Origin: Clostridium sporogenes
Lineage (GTDB): Bacteria > Bacillota > Clostridia > Clostridiales > Clostridiaceae
NCBI RefSeq assembly: GCF_001020205.1
Contig: NZ_CP011663.1
Coordinates: 3,844,001-3,908,000 of the forward strand
Reading direction: 5' to 3'
Length of the DNA: 64,000 bases
The notes beneath the pieces were generated by a model that ran no database searches, was not told the origin of the DNA, and saw only the letters and a program-made list of their open reading frames with translations. Below are positions 54,213 through 62,843 of this stretch, in pieces. The position numbers were made by a program, and so were the translations under genes. How positions within the stretch are numbered: the first letter of the stretch is position 1; the number at the start of each line of letters is the position of its first letter.

Positions 54213-55388
54213 ATGAAAAAATTAGGATTAATACCCAAAATTATTATAGCTATTATTTTAGGTATTCTAATAGGAAGCTTTACACCTGTTCCCGTGGTAC
54301 GCATATTTAGAACTTTTAGTTCCATATTTGGAGAATTTCTAGGATTTCTTATACCTTTAATAATTCTAGGATTCATTGTTGCTGGTATCGCTGAACTTGG
54401 TCAAGGTGCTGGTAAGCTATTAGGAATTACTGTTGGTTTAGCTTATTTATTTACTTTAATATCTGGTTTTTCGGCTTTATTAGTTGGTAGAACATTATTA
54501 CCATCAATTATTACCAATACTACCCATGTAGAAAAAGCAAAAAAAGCTTTGGATCCTTTCTTTGAAGTTAAAATTCCACCAATGATGGAGGTTATGACTG
54601 CACTTATATTTGCTTTTATATTAGGATTAGGAATTGCAAAAACACAAAATAAAACTTTAAAAGACGTAGCTATAGGATTTCAACAAATAATAACAAAAGT
54701 TATTGAAAATGTTGTTATACCACTACTTCCACTTCATATATTAGGTATATTCGCTAACTTAGCTTATACCGGTGAAGTATCAACTGTTTTAAAAGTATTT
54801 TGGAAGGTTTTTATAATTATACTTATTTTACATTGGATTATACTAATTATTCAATTCTCTATAGGTGGATCTATTGCTGGTAAAAATCCTTTTAAATCAT
54901 TAAAAATCCAAATTAAAGGATATCTTACCGCTTTAGGAACTCAATCCTCTGCTGCAACTATTCCTATTAATCTTCAATGTTCAGAACAAATAGGAATTAC
55001 CAAAGGTATAAGAGATTTTGTTATTCCTCTATGTGCAACTGTTCACTTGTCAGGAAGTACTATCACTTTGACTATATGTGCACTAGCTGTTATGATGTTA
55101 AACGGTATGCCTATAAGTATATCTCAAATGGCTGGATTTATAGCCATGTTAGGTGTAACTATGGTAGCAGCTCCTGGTGTTCCTGGTGGTGCAGTAATGG
55201 CAGCTCTTGGTATACTTAAGTCAATATTAGGCTTTAATGAAGCTTTACTTGGTTTAATGATTGCTCTATATATTGCTCAAGATAGCTTTGGTACCGCCTG
55301 TAATGTATCTGGCGATCAAGCTGTAGCAATGATTGTGGATGCTATACAAAAAAAATCTAATAAAAAACATAAAAATAATAATAATTAA
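54213..55388 (+). CDS. Dicarboxylate/amino acid:cation symporter (DAACS family)
   Basis: 391 residues with eight helices and two re-entrant hairpins. Features: LIPLIILGFIVAGIAELGQG, ALGTQSSAATIPINLQC (first re-entrant loop with a Ser-rich motif), HLSGSTITLTICALAVMMLNG, APGVPGGAVMAALGIL and QDSFGTACNVSGDQAVAMIV. The family imports glutamate, aspartate or C4-dicarboxylates with Na+ or H+. Shine-Dalgarno GGGGGAG precedes the ATG. The AT-rich gap 53846-54212 has no other feature I can support. It is monocistronic. Confidence 0.9.
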   Translation: MKKLGLIPKIIIAIILGILIGSFTPVPVVRIFRTFSSIFGEFLGFLIPLIILGFIVAGIAELGQGAGKLLGITVGLAYLFTLISGFSALLVGRTLLPSIITNTTHVEKAKKALDPFFEVKIPPMMEVMTALIFAFILGLGIAKTQNKTLKDVAIGFQQIITKVIENVVIPLLPLHILGIFANLAYTGEVSTVLKVFWKVFIIILILHWIILIIQFSIGGSIAGKNPFKSLKIQIKGYLTALGTQSSAATIPINLQCSEQIGITKGIRDFVIPLCATVHLSGSTITLTICALAVMMLNGMPISISQMAGFIAMLGVTMVAAPGVPGGAVMAALGILKSILGFNEALLGLMIALYIAQDSFGTACNVSGDQAVAMIVDAIQKKSNKKHKNNNN

Positions 55389-55436
55389 GTTTAATAAAGC
55401 AACAGTTTTTTCCAAAATACATTTATAAATAATCTA

Positions 55437-55468
55437 AGGTGCATAAAAATATAAAACTTTATGCACCT
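55437..55468 (+). terminator. Terminator of the symporter gene
   Basis: AGGTGCATAAA (55437-55447) and TTTATGCACCT (55458-55468) form a perfect 11-bp stem followed by ATTTTATT. The rest of 55469-55787 is AT-rich; I see nothing else in it. Confidence 0.7.
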
Positions 55469-55787
55469 ATTTTATTAATATATATACTCTATTATATCAA
55501 ATTATTTTTCTTATCCTAATCCTATAGTACATAACCCCTTCATAAAATACCACCAATTATAGATCATACGAGAATTTCACACATCAATATTAAGTTACCA
55601 TAAACTTAAAATGCCATGGATAATAAATCTACTACCTTAAATGCAACTCTCCATTTTCCATATATAGAACTGTATTTTTATTTAGAACGCACCTTATATT
55701 TAAATTTTAATGATTAAATAAAATTATTTTGTAAAAACATGAATAATTTCAAGCTTAGAAATAAATGATAAATATGGAGGTGTTCAT

Positions 55788-56270
55788 ATGGCAAATTTAA
55801 CTCAAAAAGAACAATTACTTTTACAAGATCAAAAAAGTCACGAAGAATTGTGTATTAAGAAATACACAAATTATGCAAATCAATCAAAAGATCCTCAACT
55901 AAAACAAATATTTTTAAACAATGCGCAGCAAGAACAGGAACATTTAAACAGCATAAATCAACTTTTAAGTGGTCAGATTCCAAATGTTAATTCACAGCAA
56001 AACAATCAACAACAGAACCAGCAACAGCAACAAAATTCTCAAATGGAGTCCAATGCTGGAACTGGATTAAAAAGTAAAAATGATGCTGACTTATGTACTG
56101 ACCTTTTAGCTACAGAAAAATATGTTTCTTCAACTTATGATACTGCTATATTCGAATTTAGAGATCCTAATATTAGAAATGTTTTAAATCACATTCAAAA
56201 GGAAGAGCAACAACATGGAGAAGCTATCTATAAATATATGGAGAGCAAAGGTATGTATAATCCTCAATAA
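55788..56270 (+). CDS. Spore coat protein, CotF family
   Basis: 160 residues with GGAGGTG before the ATG. Two ferritin-like helical parts flank a Gln/Asn-rich low-complexity linker (NNQQQNQQQQQNSQ, about 72-85): the first with TQKEQLLLQDQKSHEELCIK and QEQEHLNSINQLL, the second with DLLATEKYVSSTYDTAIFEF and EEQQHGEAIYKYMESKGMY. This is the Coat F pattern of clostridial and bacillar spore coats. Expression in the mother cell is expected, but I cannot identify a sporulation promoter with confidence. Confidence 0.88.
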   Translation: MANLTQKEQLLLQDQKSHEELCIKKYTNYANQSKDPQLKQIFLNNAQQEQEHLNSINQLLSGQIPNVNSQQNNQQQNQQQQQNSQMESNAGTGLKSKNDADLCTDLLATEKYVSSTYDTAIFEFRDPNIRNVLNHIQKEEQQHGEAIYKYMESKGMYNPQ

Positions 56271-56302
56271 TTAAATTATATACTTATACGAATGAAATCA
56301 AG

Positions 56303-56351
56303 AAATAAAATTCTGTTAAAAACGTGATTATTTTTTAACAGAATTTTATTT
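56303..56351 (+). terminator. Terminator of cotF
   Basis: AAATAAAATTCTGTTAAAAA (56303-56322) pairs with TTTTTAACAGAATTTTATTT (56332-56351). It is a long perfect stem 32 nt past the stop. Confidence 0.75.
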
Positions 56352-56416
56352 TACACTCTCTTATTTTATTTATTGTTGTTTTAAATATTCTTGCTTCTTC
56401 TATGCCTAATTTTTTA

Positions 56417-57208
56417 TTAATCCTCAATAGGATAGTATATATTTATATTAAATAATCCAGTTTCATAATTAACATTATATTCTTCAAAAGGATTTCCATT
56501 AATTTTATAATTATTATCTTGGATCCAATTTATTATGCTTTCATAAACATCTCCCTTTTCACCTATAGAATTAGCTGTTGAAGTTACATATCTTCCCTTT
56601 GGTATAATATGAATATTTAGTTTTCCTTCTTTTCGAGGTTCTATTGGAATACATATCTCAACATCTGCATTTTCAGGATCATATTCCTTTTCAAAATATT
56701 TTACTATATGTGGTCCTTTTATTCTTAATCCATTCTTATTTATCAATTCATAAAGAGAGCCCACAACTTTTGCTATATCTTTAGTATTAATTGTGCATCT
56801 CTTACTTATCACATTTATATTATCTAATTGAACAATTTCAACTTCATGTATTTTATAATTAAATCCCTTGCTTTTAATTACTTTGTTTTCTTTTAACATT
56901 TTATATAAATTATCTTTCATTACTGTTAAGCGAGCTATTTCACTTTCTATAATATTTAATCTTTTTTTTATAATTTCATGCCTATTTATATTACTGTTGG
57001 CTACTATTTCTTTTATTTCTTCAAGAGCTAATCCATATCCTTTAAGTTTTATTATATTTTTAGCTAATCTAATTTGCTCTTGCTCATAATATCTATAACC
57101 ATTTTCTTCATTAATACAATAGGGCTTCAATAAACCAATATCGTCATAATGTCTAAGGGTTCTTGTTGATACTTTTAATATTAATGCTAATTGTCCGATT
57201 GTATACAT
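56417..57208 (-). CDS. MerR-family regulator with GyrI-like effector domain
   Basis: 263 residues from the ATG at 57208; GAGGTG lies 9 nt before it, and a GTG at 57220 is inside that site. Residues 1-70 are a MerR winged helix (YTIGQLALILKVSTRTLRHY, DDIGLLKPY, YRYYEQEQI). A coiled-coil dimer helix follows (about 80-112). Residues 120-263 resemble the GyrI/BmrR-type small-molecule binding domain (EVEIVQLDNINVISKRC, VEICIPIEPRK, GRYVTSTANSIGEKGDVYES). It lies 8 nt after the creatininase-family gene and is likely cotranscribed. Confidence 0.87.
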   Translation of the reverse strand: MYTIGQLALILKVSTRTLRHYDDIGLLKPYCINEENGYRYYEQEQIRLAKNIIKLKGYGLALEEIKEIVANSNINRHEIIKKRLNIIESEIARLTVMKDNLYKMLKENKVIKSKGFNYKIHEVEIVQLDNINVISKRCTINTKDIAKVVGSLYELINKNGLRIKGPHIVKYFEKEYDPENADVEICIPIEPRKEGKLNIHIIPKGRYVTSTANSIGEKGDVYESIINWIQDNNYKINGNPFEEYNVNYETGLFNINIYYPIED

Positions 57209-57216
57209 ATATTTAT

Positions 57217-58056
57217 TCACCTCAAAATCATATGATTCATAACAATCTTTATTTCCTTTGAAAGCTCTGGCACATATCCATATTGGAGAAATTTAAATAT
57301 TAATTCAACTGTATTTTTTATCATATCCTCAAATTGTACTTCGCCCTTTTCTTTACTTCCTTTTGCAGGAGAACCTATATATCCTTCTTCTATTCCATAT
57401 ATTCTCCAACACCTTTCACCACTTTTTATAAATTCTTTCATATTCATATAAACAGGTTCTAAATTGCTATAACATTCTTTCACTAATTCTGGATGTTTAA
57501 ATAACATAAATGAAGTTTCTCTCACATCTGCATGTATTTCTCTTTTCATGTTTAAATCATTCTTTACAATTTTAACTTTCTCTTTTGTACTTTGTGAATA
57601 TATTATACTACTTGCTATCTCTAAAACCTTAAGAGAACACTCTTTATTAAGTGTATCTTTTGCATTTTCGATAACCTTTATATGCCCTAAATCTAAATGA
57701 TGATTAACTATTACCATTTTTTTAAATCCTGCTCTACTAATTGATTCACCCAAATCTATGACTATATTTTCTATGGTTTTTGATTTAAATGATATAGTCC
57801 CTGGATAATTCATTACACATTCATTATAACCTATAGGAAACGATGGATGGATAATATAATTATATGCATTATTTTGTTTCTCAAGATTATCTATTACAGC
57901 TTTTAATAAATCCTTTGCTGAAATATAATCTGTGCCCAATGGTAAGTGCGGTCCATGTTCTTCAATTGGGCTTAATACAACAAAAACAACTGATTTATCT
58001 TTGTCAAGATTATGAATGTCTTTCCATGTTACTTTTTCCATATTAAATATTGACAT
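57217..58056 (-). CDS. Creatininase family protein
   Basis: 279 residues. Metal ligands appear in SPIEEHGPHLPLGTDYISA (33-43 for EHGPHLPLGTD), PSFPIGYNECVMNYPGTISF, and VNHHLDLGHI in place of the usual NGHGGN. The last change loses the glycines of the family motif but keeps two His. Family members hydrolyse creatinine or related amides, or process peptides (MftE). The substrate is unknown; the coupling with a MerR regulator suggests a xenobiotic or metabolite response. Confidence 0.82.
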   Translation of the reverse strand: MSIFNMEKVTWKDIHNLDKDKSVVFVVLSPIEEHGPHLPLGTDYISAKDLLKAVIDNLEKQNNAYNYIIHPSFPIGYNECVMNYPGTISFKSKTIENIVIDLGESISRAGFKKMVIVNHHLDLGHIKVIENAKDTLNKECSLKVLEIASSIIYSQSTKEKVKIVKNDLNMKREIHADVRETSFMLFKHPELVKECYSNLEPVYMNMKEFIKSGERCWRIYGIEEGYIGSPAKGSKEKGEVQFEDMIKNTVELIFKFLQYGYVPELSKEIKIVMNHMILR

Positions 58057-58149
58057 TTAATCATCTCCTCGCTAAATATAATATTATTATTTTACGTTAC
58101 GTGAAGGTCAATAATATTTATAAAATTAATTTCATAAAAAAAAGAAAAC

Positions 58150-58165
58150 CAGAAGTAATCTTCTG
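58150..58165 (-). terminator. Terminator after the Cu/Zn SOD gene
   Basis: CAGAAG (58150-58155) and CTTCTG (58160-58165) form a 6-bp stem, followed on the minus strand by GTTTTCTTTTTTTT. Confidence 0.6.
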
Positions 58166-58258
58166 ATCTTCTCTCCTTATTTTTTAATAACCTTTTTATA
58201 CTTTAACAAGTTTATTTTCATTGAATTATCTTTTTTGTAACATAAATCTATACTTATA

Positions 58259-58762
58259 TTACCATAAATATGGTATGCACCAATTATAAGGATTTATTAT
58301 TCCACATGCAATCCTTTTACCAGAATTTCCGGATGGTTGAGATCTATAATCATCTGGATTTTCATGAATGATTATAGATTTTCCAATAATATCTTCCACC
58401 TTAAATTTATTAGTAAAAAACCACATAATAGATTTTCCATTATTTGAAAACAGAACTGGGAAATCTCCTGCATGATTTCCATGTGGTTGATTTGTAGGAT
58501 TCCAATGTTCACCTGCATCTTTAAATGGGTCTTCAGGTGATCCTACATTACAATTCCCAAATTGGTGAATATGAAATCCATGTGGTCCAATAGGAGCTTT
58601 TTCTCCTTTTGCAGACTGATAATCTGGAAGGCCCGTAATGTTTACATATACTGCAGTACCACCAGGGACATCTTGAAATAATACAACTCCTTCAACTTTA
58701 GAGTATAAAGGACCACCTTTTATGTAAGAAATAGCATTCTTACATATATATTTGTTTCTCAT
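58259..58762 (-). CDS. sodC: Cu/Zn superoxide dismutase family protein
   Basis: 167 residues from the ATG at 58762, with GGAG 8 nt before it; a longer frame to 58798 has no ribosome site. All metal ligands are present: H64 and H66 (GFHIHQ), H86, H94, H97, D100 (EHWNP..HGNHAGD) and H133 (IIHENPDD). C71 and C153 can form the structural disulfide, and the Arg of GKRIACG is conserved. There is no signal peptide or lipobox, unlike most bacterial SodC, so it is predicted to be cytoplasmic or spore-associated. It converts superoxide to peroxide and oxygen. Confidence 0.88.
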   Translation of the reverse strand: MRNKYICKNAISYIKGGPLYSKVEGVVLFQDVPGGTAVYVNITGLPDYQSAKGEKAPIGPHGFHIHQFGNCNVGSPEDPFKDAGEHWNPTNQPHGNHAGDFPVLFSNNGKSIMWFFTNKFKVEDIIGKSIIIHENPDDYRSQPSGNSGKRIACGIINPYNWCIPYLW

Positions 58763-58922
58763 ACAATTCACTCCACTCCTGAAACTAATACATTCCATAT
58801 TATATTATGTTATATGTACTTGGAGTGTTAAAAATAAAACCAGAAATTATTTATTAAAACTTTTGTGGGAAAAAAATATATCTATTCTTAGAACTTACCT
58901 CTTTAAGTAAGCATAAAAAATA

Positions 58923-58961
58923 AAATTCCAGTAAAAATAAAATTTTTACTGGAATTTTTAT
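58923..58961 (-). terminator. Terminator of glmS
   Basis: A long perfect stem pairs AAATTCCAGTAAAAA with TTTTTACTGGAATTT around an AT-rich loop, about 70 nt past the glmS stop. Confidence 0.75.
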
Positions 58962-59029
58962 GCAAAATCTCTGATTTCAAATTATCAAACTTTTTTAGCA
59001 AATCATAAATAACATTATAAAAAGCTTTT

Positions 59030-60856
59030 TTATTCAACTGTAACTGATTTAGCTAAGTTTCTTGGCTTATCTACATCACGATCTTTTAATATTGCTACAT
59101 AATATGCTAATAATTGATGAGGTACCACTGCAATAATACTTTGTAATATATCATTTGTTCTTGGTATATAAATTACTCTATCCCCTACTTGCTCTGCTTC
59201 TTTATTTCCTTCTTGAGTTATAGCGATAACATGTGCTCCTCTTGATTTAACTTCTTTAATATTGGAAATACTTTTTTCAAATAAATCTGTTTGAGTCATT
59301 GTAGCTACTACTGGTGTATTTTCTTCAATAAGAGCTATAGTACCATGTTTTAATTCACCAGCAGCAAAAGCTTCTGCATGCATATAAGATATTTCTTTTA
59401 TCTTTAATGAACCTTCTAATGAAAGATTATAATCTAATCCTCTTCCTATATAAAATGCATGTTCATTGTCTTTTATCTCTTTTGCTATTTCTTTTATTTC
59501 ATCATGTTGATCAAGTATTTTTTGTACTTTTTCAGGTATAAGTTTTAATTCATTTATTATATCATTATAAAATTTTTCAGTTATTGTTCCTCTTTTTATA
59601 CCCATATCTAATGCAATCATATATAATGCTACAAGTTGAGTTGTATATGCTTTAGTTGATGCAACTGCTACTTCAGGTCCTGCCCAAGTATAAAATACAT
59701 CATCTGCTTCTCTAGCTATAGAGGATCCTACAACATTAGTAATAGCTAAAACTCTAGCGCCTTTTTCTTTTCCTTCTCTTACAACTGCTAAAGTATCTGC
59801 TGTTTCTCCAGATTGACTTACAACAATAATTAATGTTTTGTCATCTATAAATGGATTTCTATACCTAAACTCTGAAGCTACATCTGTCTCTACAGCTATT
59901 TTTGCAAATCTTTCAATAGCATATCTTCCTGTTATTCCTGCATTGTATGCAGTTCCGCAAGCAACTATATAAATTTTATTTATTTCATCTAAATCTTCTT
60001 TTGTTAGTTTTATATCATCTAATCTTATTTTACCATCTTCATCTAATCTTCTAACTAAAGTTTCTTTTATACCATTTGGTTGTTCATTTATTTCTTTTAT
60101 CATGAAGTGATCATATCCACCTTTAGAAGCTGCTTCAACATCCCACATTACATGGAAAGGTTCTTTTGTAATTTTTTCTTCTTTTTCATTGTAAATTGTT
60201 ACTTTATTTTTTTCTAAAGTAACTACTTCTCCATTATCTAAGAAATACACATCTCTAGTATATTTTAAAATAGCTGGTACATCTGACGCAATAAAGTTTT
60301 CATTTTCTCCAATTCCTACTATTAATGGACTATCTTTTCTTACAGCTACTAATTGTTCTGGGTTATCTTTGCAAACTACTCCTAATGCATAAGCCCCTCT
60401 TAATTTTTTTATAGTCTTAAATACTGCTTGTAGTAAATCCCCTTCATAATAATGGTCAACTAAATGGGCTATTACTTCAGTATCTGTTTCTGATTTAAAT
60501 TTCACGCCTTCAGAAATTAACCATTCTTTTATTTCCATATAATTTTCAATTATACCATTATGAACTACTGCAATTGTTTCATCCATGTTTAAATGTGGAT
60601 GTGAATTCACATCAGATGGCACTCCATGAGTAGCCCATCTTGTATGACCTATTCCTATAGTTCCCTCCATAGGTTTACTTTCTAAATTTTCACTTAAAAC
60701 ATTTAGTCTACCTTTGTACTTTTGGAATTCTATTTCCTTTCCATCATTAACAGCGATTCCTGCAGAGTCGTACCCTCTATACTCTAGCTTTGTTAATCCA
60801 TCTACAATGACATCGCTTGCCTTTCTAAATCCTACATATCCTACTATTCCGCACAT
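59030..60856 (-). CDS. glmS: Glutamine--fructose-6-phosphate aminotransferase (isomerizing)
   Basis: 608 residues. The N-terminal glutaminase starts MCGIVGYVG with the nucleophile Cys2, followed by LEYRGYDSAGIA and GIGHTRWATHG. Two SIS isomerase domains follow (IYIVACGTAYNAGITGRYAI, VVSQSGETADTLAVVREG, and KEISYMHAEAFAAGELKHG). The C-terminal DKPRNLAKSVTVE is invariant. The product glucosamine 6-phosphate feeds UDP-GlcNAc for cell wall. The mRNA leader is the glmS ribozyme, which cleaves itself when bound by the product. AGGAGG precedes the ATG. Confidence 0.97.
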   Translation of the reverse strand: MCGIVGYVGFRKASDVIVDGLTKLEYRGYDSAGIAVNDGKEIEFQKYKGRLNVLSENLESKPMEGTIGIGHTRWATHGVPSDVNSHPHLNMDETIAVVHNGIIENYMEIKEWLISEGVKFKSETDTEVIAHLVDHYYEGDLLQAVFKTIKKLRGAYALGVVCKDNPEQLVAVRKDSPLIVGIGENENFIASDVPAILKYTRDVYFLDNGEVVTLEKNKVTIYNEKEEKITKEPFHVMWDVEAASKGGYDHFMIKEINEQPNGIKETLVRRLDEDGKIRLDDIKLTKEDLDEINKIYIVACGTAYNAGITGRYAIERFAKIAVETDVASEFRYRNPFIDDKTLIIVVSQSGETADTLAVVREGKEKGARVLAITNVVGSSIAREADDVFYTWAGPEVAVASTKAYTTQLVALYMIALDMGIKRGTITEKFYNDIINELKLIPEKVQKILDQHDEIKEIAKEIKDNEHAFYIGRGLDYNLSLEGSLKIKEISYMHAEAFAAGELKHGTIALIEENTPVVATMTQTDLFEKSISNIKEVKSRGAHVIAITQEGNKEAEQVGDRVIYIPRTNDILQSIIAVVPHQLLAYYVAILKDRDVDKPRNLAKSVTVE

Positions 60857-60920
60857 AAAAAAATCCTCCTTAGATTATATTAATAATTTAAGAAGAAAGT
60901 CCTCACTAAAGCTTTTTTGT

Positions 60921-61223
60921 AATTAGAATCACTTCTAACTTTTATTATAGCTTTTAGGGCTGTGAGCTCCCATAGGATATCCGCCGAAATTTCGATACTC
61001 CTATATCCTCGTCAACTTAAGTGACACTCCAAATTTACAATTTGGTTAGTGGAACTTACTCAGATTTTAATCTGAGTTTCACCTGTTACTCCAAATTTTC
61101 AATTTGGCTAGTGGAAATTACTCAAATACTAATCTGAGTTTCCTTTATAACTCCAAATTTTTAATTTGGTCAGTGGAACTTATTCAGATGCTAATCTGTT
61201 ATAAATACTTAAGTTCTGGCGCT
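60921..61223 (-). ncRNA. glmS self-cleaving ribozyme with an expanded P1 arm
   Basis: On the minus strand the core is present: AGCGCCAGAACTTAAG at the cleavage site (cut between 61223 and 61222), then AAGTTGACGAGGATATAGGA, GTATCGAAATTTCGGCGG, ATATCCTATGGGAGCTCACA and GCCCTAAAAGC, and a P4-like hairpin TTAGAA/TTCTAA at 60921-60940. P1 pairs AACTTAAGT (plus 61207-61215) with ACTTAAGTT (plus 61014-61022), 9 bp. The P1 loop, normally short, here holds 184 nt (61023-61206) made of three 62-nt repeats. Glucosamine 6-phosphate acts as cofactor for cleavage and so shuts down glmS. Confidence 0.93.
61026..61206. repeat. Three direct repeats of 62 bp inside the ribozyme P1 arm
   Basis: Copies start with ACTCCAAATTT at 61026, 61088 and 61150, an exact 62-bp period. 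Each copy holds two hairpins: CCAAATT/AATTTGG and, except in part of the third, CAGATT/AATCTG (extended to ACTCAGATT/AATCTGAGT in the first). The joining sequence GTGGAA is conserved. The third copy ends early at the P1 strand. The RNA would be a row of short hairpins capping P1. Confidence 0.9.
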
Positions 61224-61254
61224 TTCATAACTCTTTTAACTTTCTTCCTAATAC

Positions 61255-61283
61255 ATTATAGCATGTTCATTTTTATTTGTTAA
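61255..61283 (-). promoter_or_regulatory. glmS promoter
   Basis: On the minus strand TTAACA (61278-61283) and a perfect TATAAT (61255-61260) are 17 nt apart. The start would be near 61248, about 25 nt before the ribozyme cleavage site. Confidence 0.65.
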
Positions 61284-61476
61284 CTTAATTTTTTATGAAT
61301 ATTATATTATATTTTTATTCAATTTATAGTTATATTTAATTCTTCAAGGAAAATCCTCTTATAATTTTAATAATAGTTCTTCCTTACATTATAAATAGAT
61401 ATATAACAAAAACACTTAATTCTGTAGCTATATAAGAGGCTCAAATAATATATTACTATTGAAATATTATCTTATG

Positions 61477-62154
61477 TTATACCTCATTAGTTTTTGTATT
61501 TTTACCATATTGCATTTCCCAGTCTTTTATAAAATTATCTACACTTAAATCTGTAGATGGATGATATATTAATTGCTTTATTAAATCTGCATTTACAGTT
61601 ACACTACGAGCTCCCTTTAAGCAAGCATTATGTATTTGTTCTGTATTTTTAAAACTAGCAGCTAAAACCTTAGAATTAATATTGTAAATTTCAAATATTT
61701 TTACTATATCAGAAACAACTTTAATACCATCTGCCATTAAATTATCTATTCTATTTACATAAGGTGCTACAAATTCTGCCCCTGCCTTTGCTGCCATTAA
61801 AGCCTGTTGAGCTGTAAATATTGCAGTAGCTGTTATCTTATATCCTTTTTTACTAAGTTCCTTCATAGCTTTTATACCTTGTTCAGTCACTGGTATTTTT
61901 ATATACAAATTACCACCAATTTTTTCATTTAGATATATAGCTTCCTCTATCATATCCTCTGCTTTAGAGCCTACTACTTGAACATGAAGCATTTTTTCTT
62001 TACCTATAGTGTTTCTTATTTCTTTTAATATACCTATAAAATCTTTTTTTTCTTTAGATATTATAGTAGGATTAGTTGTCACTCCATCTAATGGATAAAT
62101 ATCATTTATATGTTTTATAGAATCTATATTAGCTGTATCTAGAAGTATTAACAT
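61477..62154 (-). CDS. Transaldolase-like fructose-6-phosphate aldolase
   Basis: 225 residues, the short single-barrel type. LLDTANIDSIKHI at the start, DGVTTNPTIISKE, the Schiff-base lysine K86 in NLYIKIPVT, TATAIFTAQQALMAAKAGA and VAPYVNRIDNLMADG. Members are either transaldolases or fructose-6-phosphate aldolases (FSA/TalC); the sequence read here does not settle which. It is the last gene of the sorbitol PTS operon, 18 nt behind the HAD gene. Confidence 0.87.
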   Translation of the reverse strand: MLILLDTANIDSIKHINDIYPLDGVTTNPTIISKEKKDFIGILKEIRNTIGKEKMLHVQVVGSKAEDMIEEAIYLNEKIGGNLYIKIPVTEQGIKAMKELSKKGYKITATAIFTAQQALMAAKAGAEFVAPYVNRIDNLMADGIKVVSDIVKIFEIYNINSKVLAASFKNTEQIHNACLKGARSVTVNADLIKQLIYHPSTDLSVDNFIKDWEMQYGKNTKTNEV

Positions 62155-62172
62155 ATAAATCCTCCCCCTTTG

Positions 62173-62820
62173 TTATTTTATTAAATTTTCTATTACATTC
62201 TTAGCTCCCTTTAAATCTTTTTCAAAGGATATTATTTCTTTTGTGCTTTTATCTTCCCATATACTATTTATTGCAATAACTTTACATCCCGCAGCTATAG
62301 CTGATTTTATTCCATTTATAGAATCTTCCATAATAATTGTTTCTTCACTAGAGGAACCTAATCTTTTCATCGCTTCTAAATAAGGCCAAGGATCTGGTTT
62401 TGATTTTTCCATCTCATCTCCCGGTAAAATAAACTGAAAGTAATCAATTATGCCTAATTTTTTTAGCAAAATCTCTGCTATTTCTCTATTGCTACCTGTT
62501 GCTATTGCACATTTAATATTTATTTTTTTTATATAATCTAATAATTCAAATACACCATTTATAGGTTGTAATTTTTCTAGGGCAATTTTTGTATATAATT
62601 CATTTCTTTTTTGCAGCAAGTCATTTTCATCTTCTTCTAACCCATAATTGCTTATTGTTCTTCTTATTACTTCAATCATACTTAGACCCATGCAAGAGTT
62701 ATGAAAATCTTCAGTATAATCTTTATCATACATTTTTAATAAAATTTTACTAGTTTCAAAGGATAAAGGTTCTGTGTCTATTATTACCCCATCCATATCA
62801 AAAATTATTGTATTTAACAT
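62173..62820 (-). CDS. HAD hydrolase, beta-phosphoglucomutase-like
   Basis: 215 residues. DMDGVIIDTEP puts the catalytic aspartates at D8 and D10; a cap domain (about 15-85) follows, then IATGSNREIAEILL and KPDPWPYLEAMKRLG with IIMEDSINGIKSAIAAG. This is the HAD-IA subfamily of sugar phosphatases and beta-phosphoglucomutases. In a sorbitol operon a sugar-phosphate phosphatase role is plausible. It lies 23 nt after gutD. Confidence 0.87.
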   Translation of the reverse strand: MLNTIIFDMDGVIIDTEPLSFETSKILLKMYDKDYTEDFHNSCMGLSMIEVIRRTISNYGLEEDENDLLQKRNELYTKIALEKLQPINGVFELLDYIKKINIKCAIATGSNREIAEILLKKLGIIDYFQFILPGDEMEKSKPDPWPYLEAMKRLGSSSEETIIMEDSINGIKSAIAAGCKVIAINSIWEDKSTKEIISFEKDLKGAKNVIENLIK

Positions 62821-62843
62821 AATTTATCTCCTAAAAATATATT

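Noticed and set aside
61026..61206. Separate small RNA or tandem regulatory array upstream of glmS
   Set aside because: The repeats lie between the two strands of the ribozyme P1 stem, so they belong to the ribozyme RNA.
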